The notes under the pieces: model-generated | What the model was told of the DNA's origin: nothing | Databases searched by the model: none | What the model saw: the letters and a program-made list of their open reading frames with translations, nothing else | Translations under genes and position numbers: made by a program | Origin: Morinoia aosen | Taxonomy: Eukaryota > Arthropoda > Malacostraca > Amphipoda > Talitridae | NCBI GenBank assembly: GCA_030386875.1 | Contig: CM059572.1 | Span: forward strand, 36,577,732-36,641,731 | Reading direction: 5' to 3' | Length of the DNA: 64,000 bases | Shown: positions 10,492-21,469 of the stretch, piece by piece | How the letters are laid out: every line of letters begins with the position of its first letter | Position numbering within the stretch: position 1 is the first letter of the stretch

Positions 10492-11940
10492 CTGTTTTCA
10501 GTGCAGCATATTATGATTATTTTCCCAGCCTGAATGGTCATAGTGTTCTGTAACTTGTTCCCGACTCATAAAATGTTACATTGAAAGCGAACATACTCTT
10601 GGGTCGGCATGTCAAACACTTCTCGCGTAAAATATCTAAATTTATCTAGCTACTGCATGCACTACCATCACTATCAAACAAAAATTTTCCTTATATTACG
10701 CATAACACAGAAAAGAAGCACAGTCTTAATTAGTCTTTCAGCTAACAGCGATCAGCGATTTACGAAGTCAAATGACATAAAAATTTAACTGGAGAATATT
10801 TTTGCACATTGGCCACATAATCACTTGCTAGTCCATCCCATAAGTGTAAAGAAATCAACTTAGAGGTACGGGCTTGACAGGGCAAATGTTCGTTTTAATG
10901 TTATATTCATGTCGTATAATGTTATTGCTAGGGTTGTTTCTTAGTTTCTTTCTCATTTCTGACGCCTGGGATAACCTTATGACAGCATTGTATTGGGAAG
11001 AAAATTTCATGAATTTGTAGAGTGATAAAGCATGTCCTTAGAGCTAGTTGATAAATAATATACTTGTTGAATGTGTTTGTTTGTATATATGTACACAAAA
11101 GTTAGTTTTCGAAACTTCCGGGCCATCGTCCTTTAACTTTTATCTGCATGTACAATCAGTTACTTCTTCTCATCACACTTTCTATAATATCAACGGCTAT
11201 CGCAGAATCCTAAGATCACGTGTGAATATCAACACATTTCCTGCGAAGTGGCCCACCGGTGGTCACTTGGGTGATTTTCATGGTGCTGCTGACCCACCTG
11301 CAGTCACTAACTCATTTCTTATTAATACTTAATGAAAGCTAAATAAACGCCCGCTCCAGTTAATGTTTACTGTATTCAAATTTGATTACCAGAATTGACT
11401 TTGAATTTGAATTGAATATTGAACTTTAGTTTAACCCATCGCAGTTAAGGTGTTGATGAAGTCTGTCCTCCAGGCCGTACTTCAGCAACTTGTCACGGTA
11501 ACCAATGATGTATTTATATACCTCAAACTTAGAATAACTGAACCGAGGGAATGCGCTTATATGTTTCGATCTTAATCTTTTTACAGTCATTGACATGCTA
11601 ATACCGTGGTACACCGACTAAAGATGTTTATATTGAGATATTTCATAAGAAAATAGTCGTAAACATTTTATTTGTCAACTTCATTGGAAACGAATTAGAT
11701 TTCTTTTTCTTTTCTTTTCTATCATCTTTAAGCTACATTGCTTTACAAATTTTTGTCTTTAATGCGTCGGCAACTATGCAACATCGATTTTAACACAAAA
11801 GTAAGTCGTCATTTCTTCGTAAAAAAATAAAAAATTTAACGACTGCATAGGCTCACTTAACAATACACGATTAGCAGATTTTAGATTGTAAAATAAACCA
11901 ATCAAGATTTGATAAATGACATCGAGAAATTGACTCGTCA
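10492..11940. other. Intergenic; nothing recognised
   Basis: AT-rich sequence with only short, unconvincing open frames. Confidence 0.35.
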
Positions 11941-11956
11941 GTGCAAATTTCTAATT

Positions 11957-12052
11957 CGTTGTCCTATTTTTGTATCATTTGTATTTTTGTATTATTTGTA
12001 TTTTTGTATTATTTGTATTTTTGTATCATTTGTATTTTTGTATTATTTTGTA
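11957..12052. repeat. Minisatellite, ~19-bp unit, about 5 copies
   Basis: Head-to-tail units of TTTGTATTTTTGTATTAT with T/C variation at one site (TATTAT or TATCAT). Two short open frames across it are repeat artefacts. Confidence 0.88.
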
Positions 12053-13061
12053 TTACGCCGCAGTTTTGTTTAGACTTGCGAGACAATTTTACCTCATTTC
12101 TCATTCTCGAAATGTTTTCAGCCTGAATCGGTTAGGTAAATTATTAATAAATTTATCAGGTAATAAAGCATGTTCACTGCGATATAGACACACGCTTCTT
12201 CCTTCGTGCTGGTTGATGCGTATGAACTAAAAGTTAATTTAAAATTTCTTCTTGTTATTCTCCTACATTACGTAATCATTGATCGAACATTAGTTTGAAC
12301 GCTCATGTGATACCTGGTAGTGTTGTCAAGGTAGTCTTCTTAAATACACATTATGTAGATATGTAAAAGAGTAAGTGCATGATAGCTAAGTCTGAGACTT
12401 TCACTTTCATTTTAACTCCAAGCAGAGCATCTTTTCATTAGCTCAAGACACGTTGCATCAACATCATTTCGATGTACTGTGGCCATTAGCTTATTAATAA
12501 ATGTTTGAAATATTTTTTAAAATTAAAATAAATGCAAAGCCTTTAATGTACGACGAAATGCGATTTTGACGCACACCACTGTTTTTAAAGTTTGAGGGTC
12601 TCTGTAGCGCGCTTAACTTCAAGTGTTCTGCTCATAATCATTGTGTTTCAATTCTACCTGCATTCATGTACAAATAATACTTCTCAATTTTGAACGCCGA
12701 AATCACCTCACGGTATATAATTATTAGACATTCAATTACGCTTAAATAGCGTTTACGAAGGGAACGCATTTCTAAGTTTATCGCTCAGTCTTTTGCTTAA
12801 TCATCGCATGGCATGGCTATTAATGATAACTGAGTGTGTTTACCAATTAAAAATCTTTCGTTGAGACATTTCAAAGAACAACGTTGTACATTTTATTCAC
12901 CAACTTCATGGGTAACTAACTGTTTTTCTTTTTTCCTGAATTTTGTTTTGGGTTAAAAAAAATAACACCCAAAACTCAAATTTGTTGTCCATGATACTGT
13001 ACTCCATCACGGCACGAAATTATTATTATAATTATTATAAAAGAAATTTTTAGCCTCCTTC
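12053..13061. other. Intergenic; nothing recognised
   Basis: AT-rich sequence with no supported gene. A short ATTATTATAATTATTATAA tract lies near 13020. Confidence 0.35.
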
Positions 13062-13375
13062 AACCACGACAAAGATGTTCTAAGAGAGGAAGGAGGAAGG
13101 CACCATTTAGTATGGAGTTGAGGGAACGCGGAATCTATGCACAAGGTGCACAGAAATAGTAAGCTAAGAAAGAAGTTCACGAAACAAGAAAAAGTGGAAG
13201 AAGAAAGTAGTAGGTGCTTAAAAACAGGGCAGCAGTGAACCGAAAAAAGACGGTCCGTAACAAAACAAAAACCAATTCTATTTTAACAAAAGAAAGCCTA
13301 CCTAACCTTTAGCTCTGGCCCTCACATAGTGCTCTTGGGAGCGCTAATTCCCAAAGACGCAATAGTTGTATCCCC
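13062..13375 (-). repeat. Dispersed repeat family B, copy 2
   Basis: Aligns by eye with 747-1090 in the same orientation. Shared blocks include CAAAGATGTTCT, GAGGAAGG, TTTAGTATGG, AACGCGRAATCTATGCA and GCCTACCTAA. In family orientation it matches 58844-59210 over most of its length, including a block of the form TTTCGGTTYACTGCTGYCC. Confidence 0.75.
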
Positions 13376-14690
13376 CTGAGGAAGACATCGCAGATATTTT
13401 CAATAACTATTTTGTTAGTGTTTGCAAAAAAACAATAAAAAATGCCGATTCCACAAGTTATTTGCGCCAGTTTATAAACATAAACCCAAACCACTCTTTT
13501 CAACGTGTTCCGTTAGAGCACCAAGAAACACTCCTGCGAGACAAATACATACGACAAATAAATACTCGTACTCACTTAAAGTTCCTGAGTTAAGGAAAAT
13601 TTCCTGAGTTTCTGAGTTAAGGAGAAAGATAACAAAAGGAGAAGACAAGTTTAAAATATCGGTAAGAACACAGAAATAAAAGGAGCTCCTTTTATTTCTG
13701 TGTTCTTACCGATATTTTAAACTTATCTTCTTCTTTTGCTATCTTTCTTAATTCATTGCAAAATGTCATCATTCATACCAAATAATTTTGGCGTTCCTCA
13801 AGGTTAAATCATCGGCCCGCTCCTATTTTCAATTTTCATCAAACACAAAAATCTCAATGTATGCTGATGACGTACAAATTGCCATGACAAGCTCAACAGC
13901 GGATTTAAAAGAAACACAAGCCAACGCTGAAAACCTCCTGAGAAATCTGAAATTGTGGTATGACCATAATGGCCTCAAACTTAATGCAAGTAAAACGCAA
14001 TGTATTATTTTTGGATCACAGATTGCGACTGAAATTTTACCACCATTCAAGCTAACATATGGAGACGATACAATTAAACCAGTAGAGAAGGTAAAAAATC
14101 TGGGTGTTTGGTTTGACAAAAATATGACTTTCAATTCACACGTACAAACAATGTGCAACAAAATTAACGGAACCTTGATGTTCTTTCATCGCATTAAGAA
14201 CACACTTGACGAAAATTCTAGATTATTAGTGATTCAGTCTTTAGTTTTATCGCGTCTGGACTACTGCAGTCTTGTGTGGGGAGATTTACCTCAATGTCGT
14301 CAGGAAGAGTTGCAAAAATGTCTAAACTTCGCCGCTAAGGAAATTTCAATAAATACGATCATGTCACCTCTCTTTTAAGAAAACTCGAGTGGATCCCAAT
14401 ACCGAACAGATTCATGATCCAAAAAGCTCGACGAGTGTTCTCCTCTCTGTACCTCCACCAAAGTAATGCAGAGGTGGTAAAATTTTTTCCATCTAATATC
14501 CTAAACAAAAACCAAATCGGAGGAATGACGTTTTAGTCAGTTACCGTTCGTCTAACGTGGAACAAAAAGCTCTCTCTCAGTTTCTGGAGCTTTTTTGTGG
14601 AACAAGCTTCCCCAGCATATCAAAAACTCTAAAACTGTAAAAGAATTTAGAGTAAATGTGTCACGTCATTTTGCATCTCTGTCATAGGGC
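13376..14690 (+). pseudogene. Degraded LINE reverse-transcriptase fragment
   Basis: The piece near 13376-13500 translates to PPEEDIADIFNNYFVSVCK, a motif found just upstream of RT in jockey-group LINEs. The palm and thumb resume at 13788-14378 with MYADDVQIAM (the YADD catalytic box), then GLKLNASKTQCIIFG and LSRLDYCSLVWG. The 3' part to about 14690 reads like a LINE C-terminus but is frameshifted and has stops. The region between the two blocks, which should encode most of RT, is missing and is replaced by a palindrome. This is a dead copy from a different family than the 3768-8845 element. Confidence 0.82.
13614..13752. repeat. Near-perfect palindrome inside LINE fragment
   Basis: Left arm about 13614-13682 and right arm about 13686-13752 are reverse complements meeting at an AGGAGCTCCT core. 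They share GATATTTTAAACTT, TTTATTTCTGTG and GTTCTTACC. The right arm continues into the LINE reading frame, so the left arm appears to be a snap-back copy of LINE sequence. Confidence 0.85.
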
Positions 14691-15399
14691 GTGCAGCATT
14701 TCGGTGTGAATTTCCCATCTACCAGAAACTTTAATTATCCTGAAATTTATGTTAGAAAATCAGAAACTATTACATTTCACGTTTGCTAAGCCATTCGTAT
14801 ATTCATCTTACTTATTTCTGTCGACAATAATGAGCACCACAGCACTTAAGTCTAAAGTCGCGCGAGGTGGGCTCAACAAATTCTCAAGAAATTCCTGTCC
14901 TTCTCGCAAAGTGTTTCTTGAAATGTCTCCGCTGCGGCCTGCCGGTGCCTGCCGGTTTGTTATGATACATTTCGAGTTCCATGCTGATAAAAACAGTTGC
15001 AAATAATTATTAATTTTGTTTTAGGTCTAAGATTTTGTTCATTGTTTGTAAAATTGCAAGGAAAGTCATCTATTTCGCAATATAAAAATGTAAAAAACAA
15101 TGAACGCAAAAGGCTTTGTATTAAGTTGTAAACATTTGAGCTCGCAAACATTCTGATATATTCTGAATGAATATAACCTAGAACCTAGACTTTTACAAAT
15201 AAATAAAATTCCCATCAATTCTCACTGGTCTCTTTTCTAATAAAAATAAATTTTCTTTTGTATTTTATCAATTTAATACTAGATGCTGTGCTTTGCTCCA
15301 CATTATTATATCAATCAATGAGTACGTGAGCAACAAATAAAGGTTTAAGGTTAACATCGGCATCTTTGGGATGCTTTATTTCCAATCAAGCCTGATACA
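14691..15399. other. Intergenic; nothing recognised
   Basis: No gene supported. A short CTGCCGGTGCCTGCCGG duplication lies near 14938. Confidence 0.35.
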
Positions 15400-17289
15400 T
15401 GTGTAGGTCTGTTTGTCCGCTGGGGTGAATTGACGGGCAAAGACTACAACATCTCTCGACAAGTAAATTTGAGCGACTATAAGAGGGATAATGAATGACA
15501 ATTTTTGGTTAACTCAGCTTTTTCCTGCCGTGTAGTTTATTGAAGGAAAACCAAGGAGAACTGGCTTGGATCTTGATCTCGGAGAGCTTGTCTAGGTGGG
15601 CAATCCGTGCCGGAGAGCCAGGCTGGCGTTGGCGAAGGCCGTCACGCGATGGAGTAGGCAGGGTGAGTGAGTTGTATTTGGGAACTTGAATTAGGCAATT
15701 TGAGATAATTGAGCGAGGGTCAATGACGTAGCTCAGGTAGAACTAATGACTCAAAATAAGGTGAGGTGTGAGTGAGCAAGTTAAATCCGGCTCATGTGAG
15801 CAGAAGCAAGTCGGCACATTAGCACATTAGCACATTTGCAGGAGCAAGTTAAGTTACTGCTCATATTAGCATAGCATACTAGGATACTAGTAAGCCCAGG
15901 TCCTTAGTATTTAGCATATTATGTCACAGCTCATATTGGTAGGAGCAAGTTTAGTCACAGCTTATGTGAGAATAGCATTTAGCATGGCACTCAGGAACCC
16001 AGGGAGATTCAAAACTGTGAGTGTTGTGTGTATGGCGATGATGTAGAGGTCCTGCAAGGAGTCCAAGAAGCTGGATGAGCAGTCCAAGGAGACATCAAGG
16101 AAATTTCACACTGAAGTTATCCCAAAGTACATGATAAAACTCCCATAAAGTAGATCACTCCGAGAAAGTCCTACAGATCCAACTCCAGCTAACTTAAGGA
16201 CGGATAGGAAAAAATCAATTAAGAGATTCTGATACAAATGCTCTTGCTTTAAATGCAAGGCATGAAATTTAAGAATTTAGTAATTAAGGAAATGCTTAAC
16301 ATGAAGATTTAAGCTTCTTGATGTACTCTAGAAAATCTCCATAACGGTACAAGAATACAGAGAAAAGAAATTCCTAAAGTTCATTTATAAATTCTACTGA
16401 AATTTACTGATAAATATCGTTTGCAATAATGAAGGAATAAAAGGAATATATATATCCCCAATGATAAAAGGAAAAGGAAACCTAAGCGTTGATTTCACAG
16501 ACGGAAAATACGCGAAGAAAAAAAAACGAAAGCATGAAAATTCCGTGCGGCGATTTAGCCGGGCGGCTTTACACGTCGGCCTCAGCCAAGCCGCCAGCAA
16601 TTTGCACACACTCAAGATAGGCAGATGGTAGTGGGTGTTTGTCACAAGAATGCGATGAGTTAAATTAAATTTTATTGAAATGTTTTATATTGAAATAAGT
16701 GCGGTTACGTAAAGGTTTCAAAGAGTATGGAATTAAGAAATGAAATTCCAAAACTTAGCAAGCATAGACATGAATACTTTACGTAATTTAAAACTACTGC
16801 AAGTCGGTTTGTAAAAAAAAGAATAAATGCTACTATAACACATGCCTATAGTGAATTATAGTCACGGAGTAGTGACAAGAGACGACGGTGTGATGTTCCG
16901 CCATTACACAAAGACGCTATCGACAACGAACGCCGGCAATTCCGCCGCGTTCGTTCCGAGTATCGAATCATGAATGGAAACTGCAGGTATATACTATTGT
17001 AGTAAAGAAAGGAACGAACATGATTATGTTTTGATAATAAAATCATGACACGGAAATGCAATGCACATCTGACGCAAAATTTTACGCTAAGTCATGTTGA
17101 GAAAAAAAAAACACTGAATGAAAACATGCTACATCACAATTCCTACGCATAACTACGTATCCAAATAACACTGCACTGTCAACTATTAATACTCACTGAA
17201 CACGAAGAAAGAACACGATTATTTTCTAACACTAATTACTCACGAGAAAAGTGCTGTGAGCGAGCTAGGCAACCGCCAAAGTAAGAGTG
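15400..17289 (-). mobile_element. Old LTR of a Gypsy relative, inner part (minus strand)
   Basis: Read on the minus strand, this resembles the 877-bp LTR of the element at 20574-27281 but is diverged. Matching blocks in order are TAAACTACA, CTGAGTTA, CTCCGGCACGGAT, GACTCTCGCTCAAT-like, CTGCTCACATGAGCC, TCTCCCTGGG, CTGAG(T/C)GCCATG and GACCTCTACA. About 1.2 kb (16050-17230) has no counterpart in the young LTR, so the old LTR was either longer or carries an insertion. At 17289 it is cut by the element at 17290-20324, and it resumes at 20325-20567. Confidence 0.65.
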
Positions 17290-18239
17290 TGTAGTGATCG
17301 CCCTCAGCCGTACTTCAGCCTAATTTCATAAAATATTAAAAAACTAAAATCCTAAAATTAAATTATACAAATGTAGTTATTTTTACAATTTTACAAGACC
17401 AAATTAATTCGATTAAACTCAAAATTGTACCAAAACTGTGTTTTCGAAAATATTTGCCGATCACGTTTCCGTCAGTCACTTCCGTTGGAAACATTCGCGC
17501 AGAACCATTTGGCAAGCTCGATAGCCATTTTCCAGGCAGACTGCTGGTTTCACGTTGTGTGTTCTTCAGATATTAGTCCTTGGGCCCCAGAGGGGCAATT
17601 GATCGACGGGACCACACATTCAAGCACTCACAAACACGTATGAAACCAAACCCTAACCTCTTAATTTAAGGAGCTTACCTCCTCCGAGTTCTCCTCCAAG
17701 TGTTCCCTCCAAGCTTCTCCTCATATTCAAAGTTCACTATACTGGAAAGGCCTGCACCCCTGCAGCTAAGCCGCTAAAATCTCCAGTTGAGGCCATTTGG
17801 GCGAGAGTCCCCAATTCCTACCGAGTTTTCCCAACCGGTAATCAACTCCCTACCCAGCACTCAAATCACCAATCACTTAGTGTCGGAACCCCCCACACTT
17901 ACAAAACATCGACTTCACACTCCAGCTCGCGCTTCACAAGCCTGAGCTGAACGAATCGTCTGAAGTCCTCCAACCTCCTCGGACTCTCCCCAAGAAGTCT
18001 CGCGAACAAGAACCAAGCCTCGCACTTAGGAGTGCAACCTTCTCCTCAATAAATCCCCATACCGGCGAGTGAAACTATTCTCTCATTTTCCCCCGGTGTT
18101 GGCTCGTGGTAATTTTGTTGTTTCATGGATTATTAGACGCTAGATATATTTCGTCCGAATACCCCGAACTCCTTCGGAGTCAGAGGCCTAAAATCAAATT
18201 CAATTACTTCCCCATTTGGGAGAAGTCGAAAAGTTCATA
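17290..18239 (+). repeat. 5' LTR of the non-autonomous element
   Basis: Begins TGTAGTGATCGCC and ends AAAAGTTCATA, giving a TG...TA terminus. A polyadenylation signal AATAAA lies at 18048-18053 after an AAGAACCAAG block that also precedes the poly(A) signal of the nearby Gypsy LTR. The spacing suggests an R/U5 boundary just downstream. Confidence 0.88.
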
Positions 18240-18240
18240 C

Positions 18241-18258
18241 TGGTGACCCCAGAGTGAC
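18241..18258 (+). promoter_or_regulatory. Primer-binding-site-like segment
   Basis: TGGTGACCCCAGAGTGAC starts 1 bp after the 5' LTR. That position and the TGG start are typical of a tRNA 3'-end complement. The priming tRNA is not assigned. Confidence 0.6.
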
Positions 18259-18447
18259 AGAGTTGATAAATAATCAAACAACTGAATTGCCGCAGCCATC
18301 ATTTGGAGGTTTTTGAGCGCATGTCGAGGCTGTTGCAGCTGTTGCATGTTGAACCTTGGAGGAGGTAGTGTTCCTTTCCATCTTCTTTCCCTACCCTCAG
18401 TAGTCAAACATAGTATTTCCCCTCTAAAACTCTTCCCTAATAATAAG

Positions 18448-18615
18448 TTATTGCTACTGCAGCCTATTCTAACAAATTCTTCATGTTTTTTTCCATTGCT
18501 ACTGAAGCCACCTTTTACAAAACTCTTCATGTATTTCCATTGCTACTGAAGCTCCTCACTAATTAACCTTCGCAATTTCCATTGCTACTGCAGCACCATT
18601 GCTACTGAAGCACAA
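18448..18615. repeat. Five spaced copies of a 16-bp motif
   Basis: ATTGCTACTGMAGC, usually preceded by CC, occurs near 18449, 18497, 18539, 18579 and 18598 in the internal region of the non-autonomous element. The copies are not contiguous. Confidence 0.75.
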
Positions 18616-19374
18616 AAGTAAACAAAATGTCTGTGTGTGAAACACTACCTTGCCATCCTGAGCAACTTACGGATATAAAAGAACGGCCGTCTGCAGACCG
18701 GTTGTCCTTTAATAGTTATCCGTATCCCATACGGGTACGGAATGCTCAGCGCAAATATTTCACCTTCACTTGACTAAGTCTTTCCTGATATCCCATTTTT
18801 GTATGGCTGCCTGGCCGGTGTGCTGTAGCCTTGGGGACGCCTGAGGAGCACGCACGTTGACTAGGGTGATTGTGCAAACGACTCACGTCGCACAATTGCC
18901 GTTGTAACCGGCATATGTGTTTTGGGAAGGAAGGAACTGATTTTTTTTTGTACTATGGCATACTATAAAAACCTGGACTGCGACTTCGCATCAGGTCAAC
19001 ACCTGTCGAGCCAACGAATTCGTACGTCTTAGTTCGCTTTGAATATTCTAAAGTGATGGAAGTCGACCAATTCTAGATTCCACGTTACACCGTTCAAAGA
19101 ACGCAGTCGGAGTCGGGAATTCGGGCGCCTCCATTCCGGCGGATACTCTGGCACCGTATGCCCAGTGATGCTAACCTCACAGATTTTTTATGGTCCCAGT
19201 TCGGGATCCGAGCTGAAACTTTCATACTTCCACAGTTAACCTTCCACTATTTTCATCTATTTTCCTCTGTCAATATTTCTTTTGGGAACTTCCCTTAGTA
19301 ACTCCCTCGAGCATCTTACAAGTAACAGCTTCAGTGTTACCAGACCTTTCGGTCTACATGCGTTGGGGAGTAGC
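18616..19374. other. Internal region of the non-autonomous element, non-coding
   Basis: No gag or pol reading frame. A TATA-like ACTATAAAAACC lies near 18963-18974, followed about 25 bp later by an Inr-like GCATCAGGTC. Several short palindromes (GTATCCCATACGGGTAC) are visible. The role is unknown. Confidence 0.4.
19333..19374 (+). promoter_or_regulatory. Polypurine tract and adjacent hairpin
   Basis: AGACCTTTCGGTCT can form a GACC/GGTC stem with a TTTC loop. The purine-rich TTGGGGAGTAG abutting the 3' LTR follows. The Gypsy element at 26373-26404 has the same GACCTTTCGGTCT and then TAGGGGGTAA, which suggests the two share replication machinery. Confidence 0.65.
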
Positions 19375-20324
19375 TGTAGTGATCGCCCTCAGCCGTACTT
19401 CAGCCTAATTTCATAAAATATTAAAAAACTAAAATCCTAAAATTAAATTATACAAATGTAGTTATTTTTACAATTTTACAAGACCAAATTAATTCGATTA
19501 AACTCAAAATTGTACCAAAACTGTGTTTTCGAAAATATTTGCCGATCACGTTTCCGTCAGTCACTTCCGTTGGAAACATTCGCGCAGAACCATTTGGCAA
19601 GCTCGATAGCCATTTTCCAGGCAGACTGCTGATTTCACGTTTTGTGTTCTTCAGATATTAGTCCTTGGGCCCCAGAGGGGCAATTGATCTACGGGACCAC
19701 ACATTCAAGCACTCACAAACACGTATGAAACCAAACCCTAACCTCTTAATTTAAGGAGCTTACCTCCTCCGAGTTCTCCTCCAAGTGTTCCCTCCAAGCT
19801 TCTCCTCATATTCAAAGTTCACTATACTGGAAAGGCCTGCACCCCTGCAGCTAAGCCGCTAAAATCTCCAGTTGAGGCCATTTGGGCGAGAGTCCCCAAT
19901 TCCTACCGAGTTTTCCCAACCGGTAATCAACTCCCTACCCAGCACTCAAATCACCAATCACTTAGTGTCGGAACCCCCCACACTTACAAAACATCGACTT
20001 CACACTCCAGCTCGCGCTTCACAAGCCTGAGCTGAACGAATCGTCTGAAGTCCTCCAACCTCCTCGGACTCTCCCCAAGAAGTCTCGCGAACAAGAACCA
20101 AGCCTCGCACTTAGGAGTGCAACCTTCTCCTCAATAAATCCCCATACCGGCGAGTGAAACTATTCTCTCATTTTCCCCCGGTGTTGGCTCGTGGTAATTT
20201 TGTTGTTTCATGGATTATTAGACGCTAGATATATTGCGTCCGAATACCCCGAACTCCTTCGGAGTCAGAGGCCTAAAATCAAATTCAATTACTTCCCCAT
20301 TTGGGAGAAGTCGAAAAGTTCATA
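19375..20324 (+). repeat. 3' LTR of the non-autonomous element
   Basis: Same 950-bp length as the 5' LTR. Differences noticed include GGTTTC versus GATTTC and TTGTGTG versus TTTTGTG near the middle, GATCGACGGG versus GATCTACGGG, and ATATTTCGTCC versus ATATTGCGTCC. Confidence 0.88.
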
Positions 20325-20567
20325 AGTGCTCTTTTTGAAACAGAGACGCACCTTGCGCAGTATTGCCACCAGAGGGCTTCTCTCTCGAAAAATGTCAATT
20401 GTTATTTTATCGTCTCATGTATTTACACAAAAACTTCAATGATTACGAATTAGAAGTAGAAAATAATTAATAATAAATTAGAGTAAGATTTTTAATGCTA
20501 ATAATTAATTTATTTAAGTGCGAATGGCAAATTTCTAATTTTTACGCTTATGTAGCGGTATGCTACA
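20325..20567 (-). mobile_element. Old minus-strand LTR, terminal part
   Basis: Read on the minus strand from 20567, it starts TGTAGCATACCGCTACATAAG and follows the young Gypsy LTR closely for about 165 bp (TTCTACTTCTAATTCGTAAT, TTTTTGTGTAAATACATGAGA), then diverges. It continues across the inserted non-autonomous element to 17289. Its TG terminus is 6 bp from the young LTR, so the two form an inverted pair. Confidence 0.8.
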
Positions 20568-20569
20568 AA

Positions 20570-20573
20570 CATA
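20570..20573. repeat. Target site duplication CATA (left)
   Basis: CATA directly precedes the 5' LTR and is repeated at 27282-27285 directly after the 3' LTR. A 4-bp duplication is usual for Ty3/Gypsy integrases. Confidence 0.85.
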
Positions 20574-21450
20574 TGTAGCATACCGCTACATAAGTGTAAA
20601 AATTAGAAATTCGCTATTCATACTTGAATAAATTAATTAGCAGCATCAAAAATATTACTCTAATTTATTATTAATTATTTTCTACTTCTAATTCGTAATT
20701 ATTAAAATTTTTGTGTAAATACATGAGAGATCAAATAATCAATTTACATTTCGAGTTCTTAAGAAGCCCGTCTGGCAACACACTAGCGCGTCGCCTAGTC
20801 CACTTACTCTTGCTTGTGGCGTGGTTGCGCAAACATCTCGACCTCTACAGCCTCGCCCTACACAAAACCTTCAAAATCAAATCTCCCTGGGCTTCTGGTT
20901 TTCCTGAGCGCCATGATGATTGCTTAATGCCATTCTCACATTATCAGTGACTAACTTGCTATTACTAATCTGGGCAAGTAATTCAACTTGAGTGTGCCCC
21001 CTGCTAATGTGCCACTTGATTCTGCTCACATGAGCCTGAGTTTGCTTGCTCATTCACACCCCCATCTTATTTTTGGAGTCATTAGATATTCTTGAACTAC
21101 GTCATTGACTCTCGCTCAATCATCTCAAGTTACTTAATTCCACTTCCCCAAATTCAACTCATTCACCACGCTTAACTCCATCGTGTGCCGGCCTTCGTCG
21201 ACTCCAGCCTGTTCCTCCGGCACGGATCGCCAATTTCACAAGCTCTCCGGGATCAAGAACCAAGACAGTTCCTGGTGTTCGCTACCCAAATAAACTACAT
21301 CACGGAAAACCAAGCTGAGTTATCCAAACGTGTTTCATTATCATCTCACTATTTTCCCATGCGCTTCGAGAGAAAAAATCGAGTTTTGTCTTAGCCGTCA
21401 AATCAAAAATAACCACTGAACCACTCAACGGCAAACCCCAAAACCCGACA
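20574..21450 (+). repeat. 5' LTR of the Gypsy element
   Basis: Begins TGTAGCATACCGCTACATAA and ends CAAAACCCGACA. A short palindrome (TAGCATACCGCTA-type) sits at the terminus. AATAAA at 21289-21294, after AAGAACCAAG, is the likely polyadenylation signal. Confidence 0.93.
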
Positions 21451-21451
21451 C

Positions 21452-21469
21452 TGGTGCATTGGCCGCTAT
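21452..21469 (+). promoter_or_regulatory. Primer-binding-site-like segment of the Gypsy element
   Basis: TGGTGCATTGGCCGCTAT lies one base after the LTR terminus. It begins CTGGTG, like the same position in the non-autonomous element. The tRNA is not assigned. Confidence 0.55.

Larger units (their letters stand above)
17290..20324 (+). mobile_element. Non-autonomous LTR retrotransposon (3035 bp, no pol)
   Basis: Two direct 950-bp LTRs (17290-18239 and 19375-20324) flank a 1135-bp internal region. AGTG directly before the 5' LTR (17286-17289) and after the 3' LTR (20325-20328) is a 4-bp target duplication. A PBS-like segment follows the 5' LTR and a purine-rich tract precedes the 3' LTR. The internal region has no gag or pol reading frame. 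The LTRs differ at about four sites that I noticed, so the insertion is fairly young. It must move, or have moved, using proteins from another element. The neighbouring Gypsy element shares its PPT-side hairpin. Confidence 0.9.
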
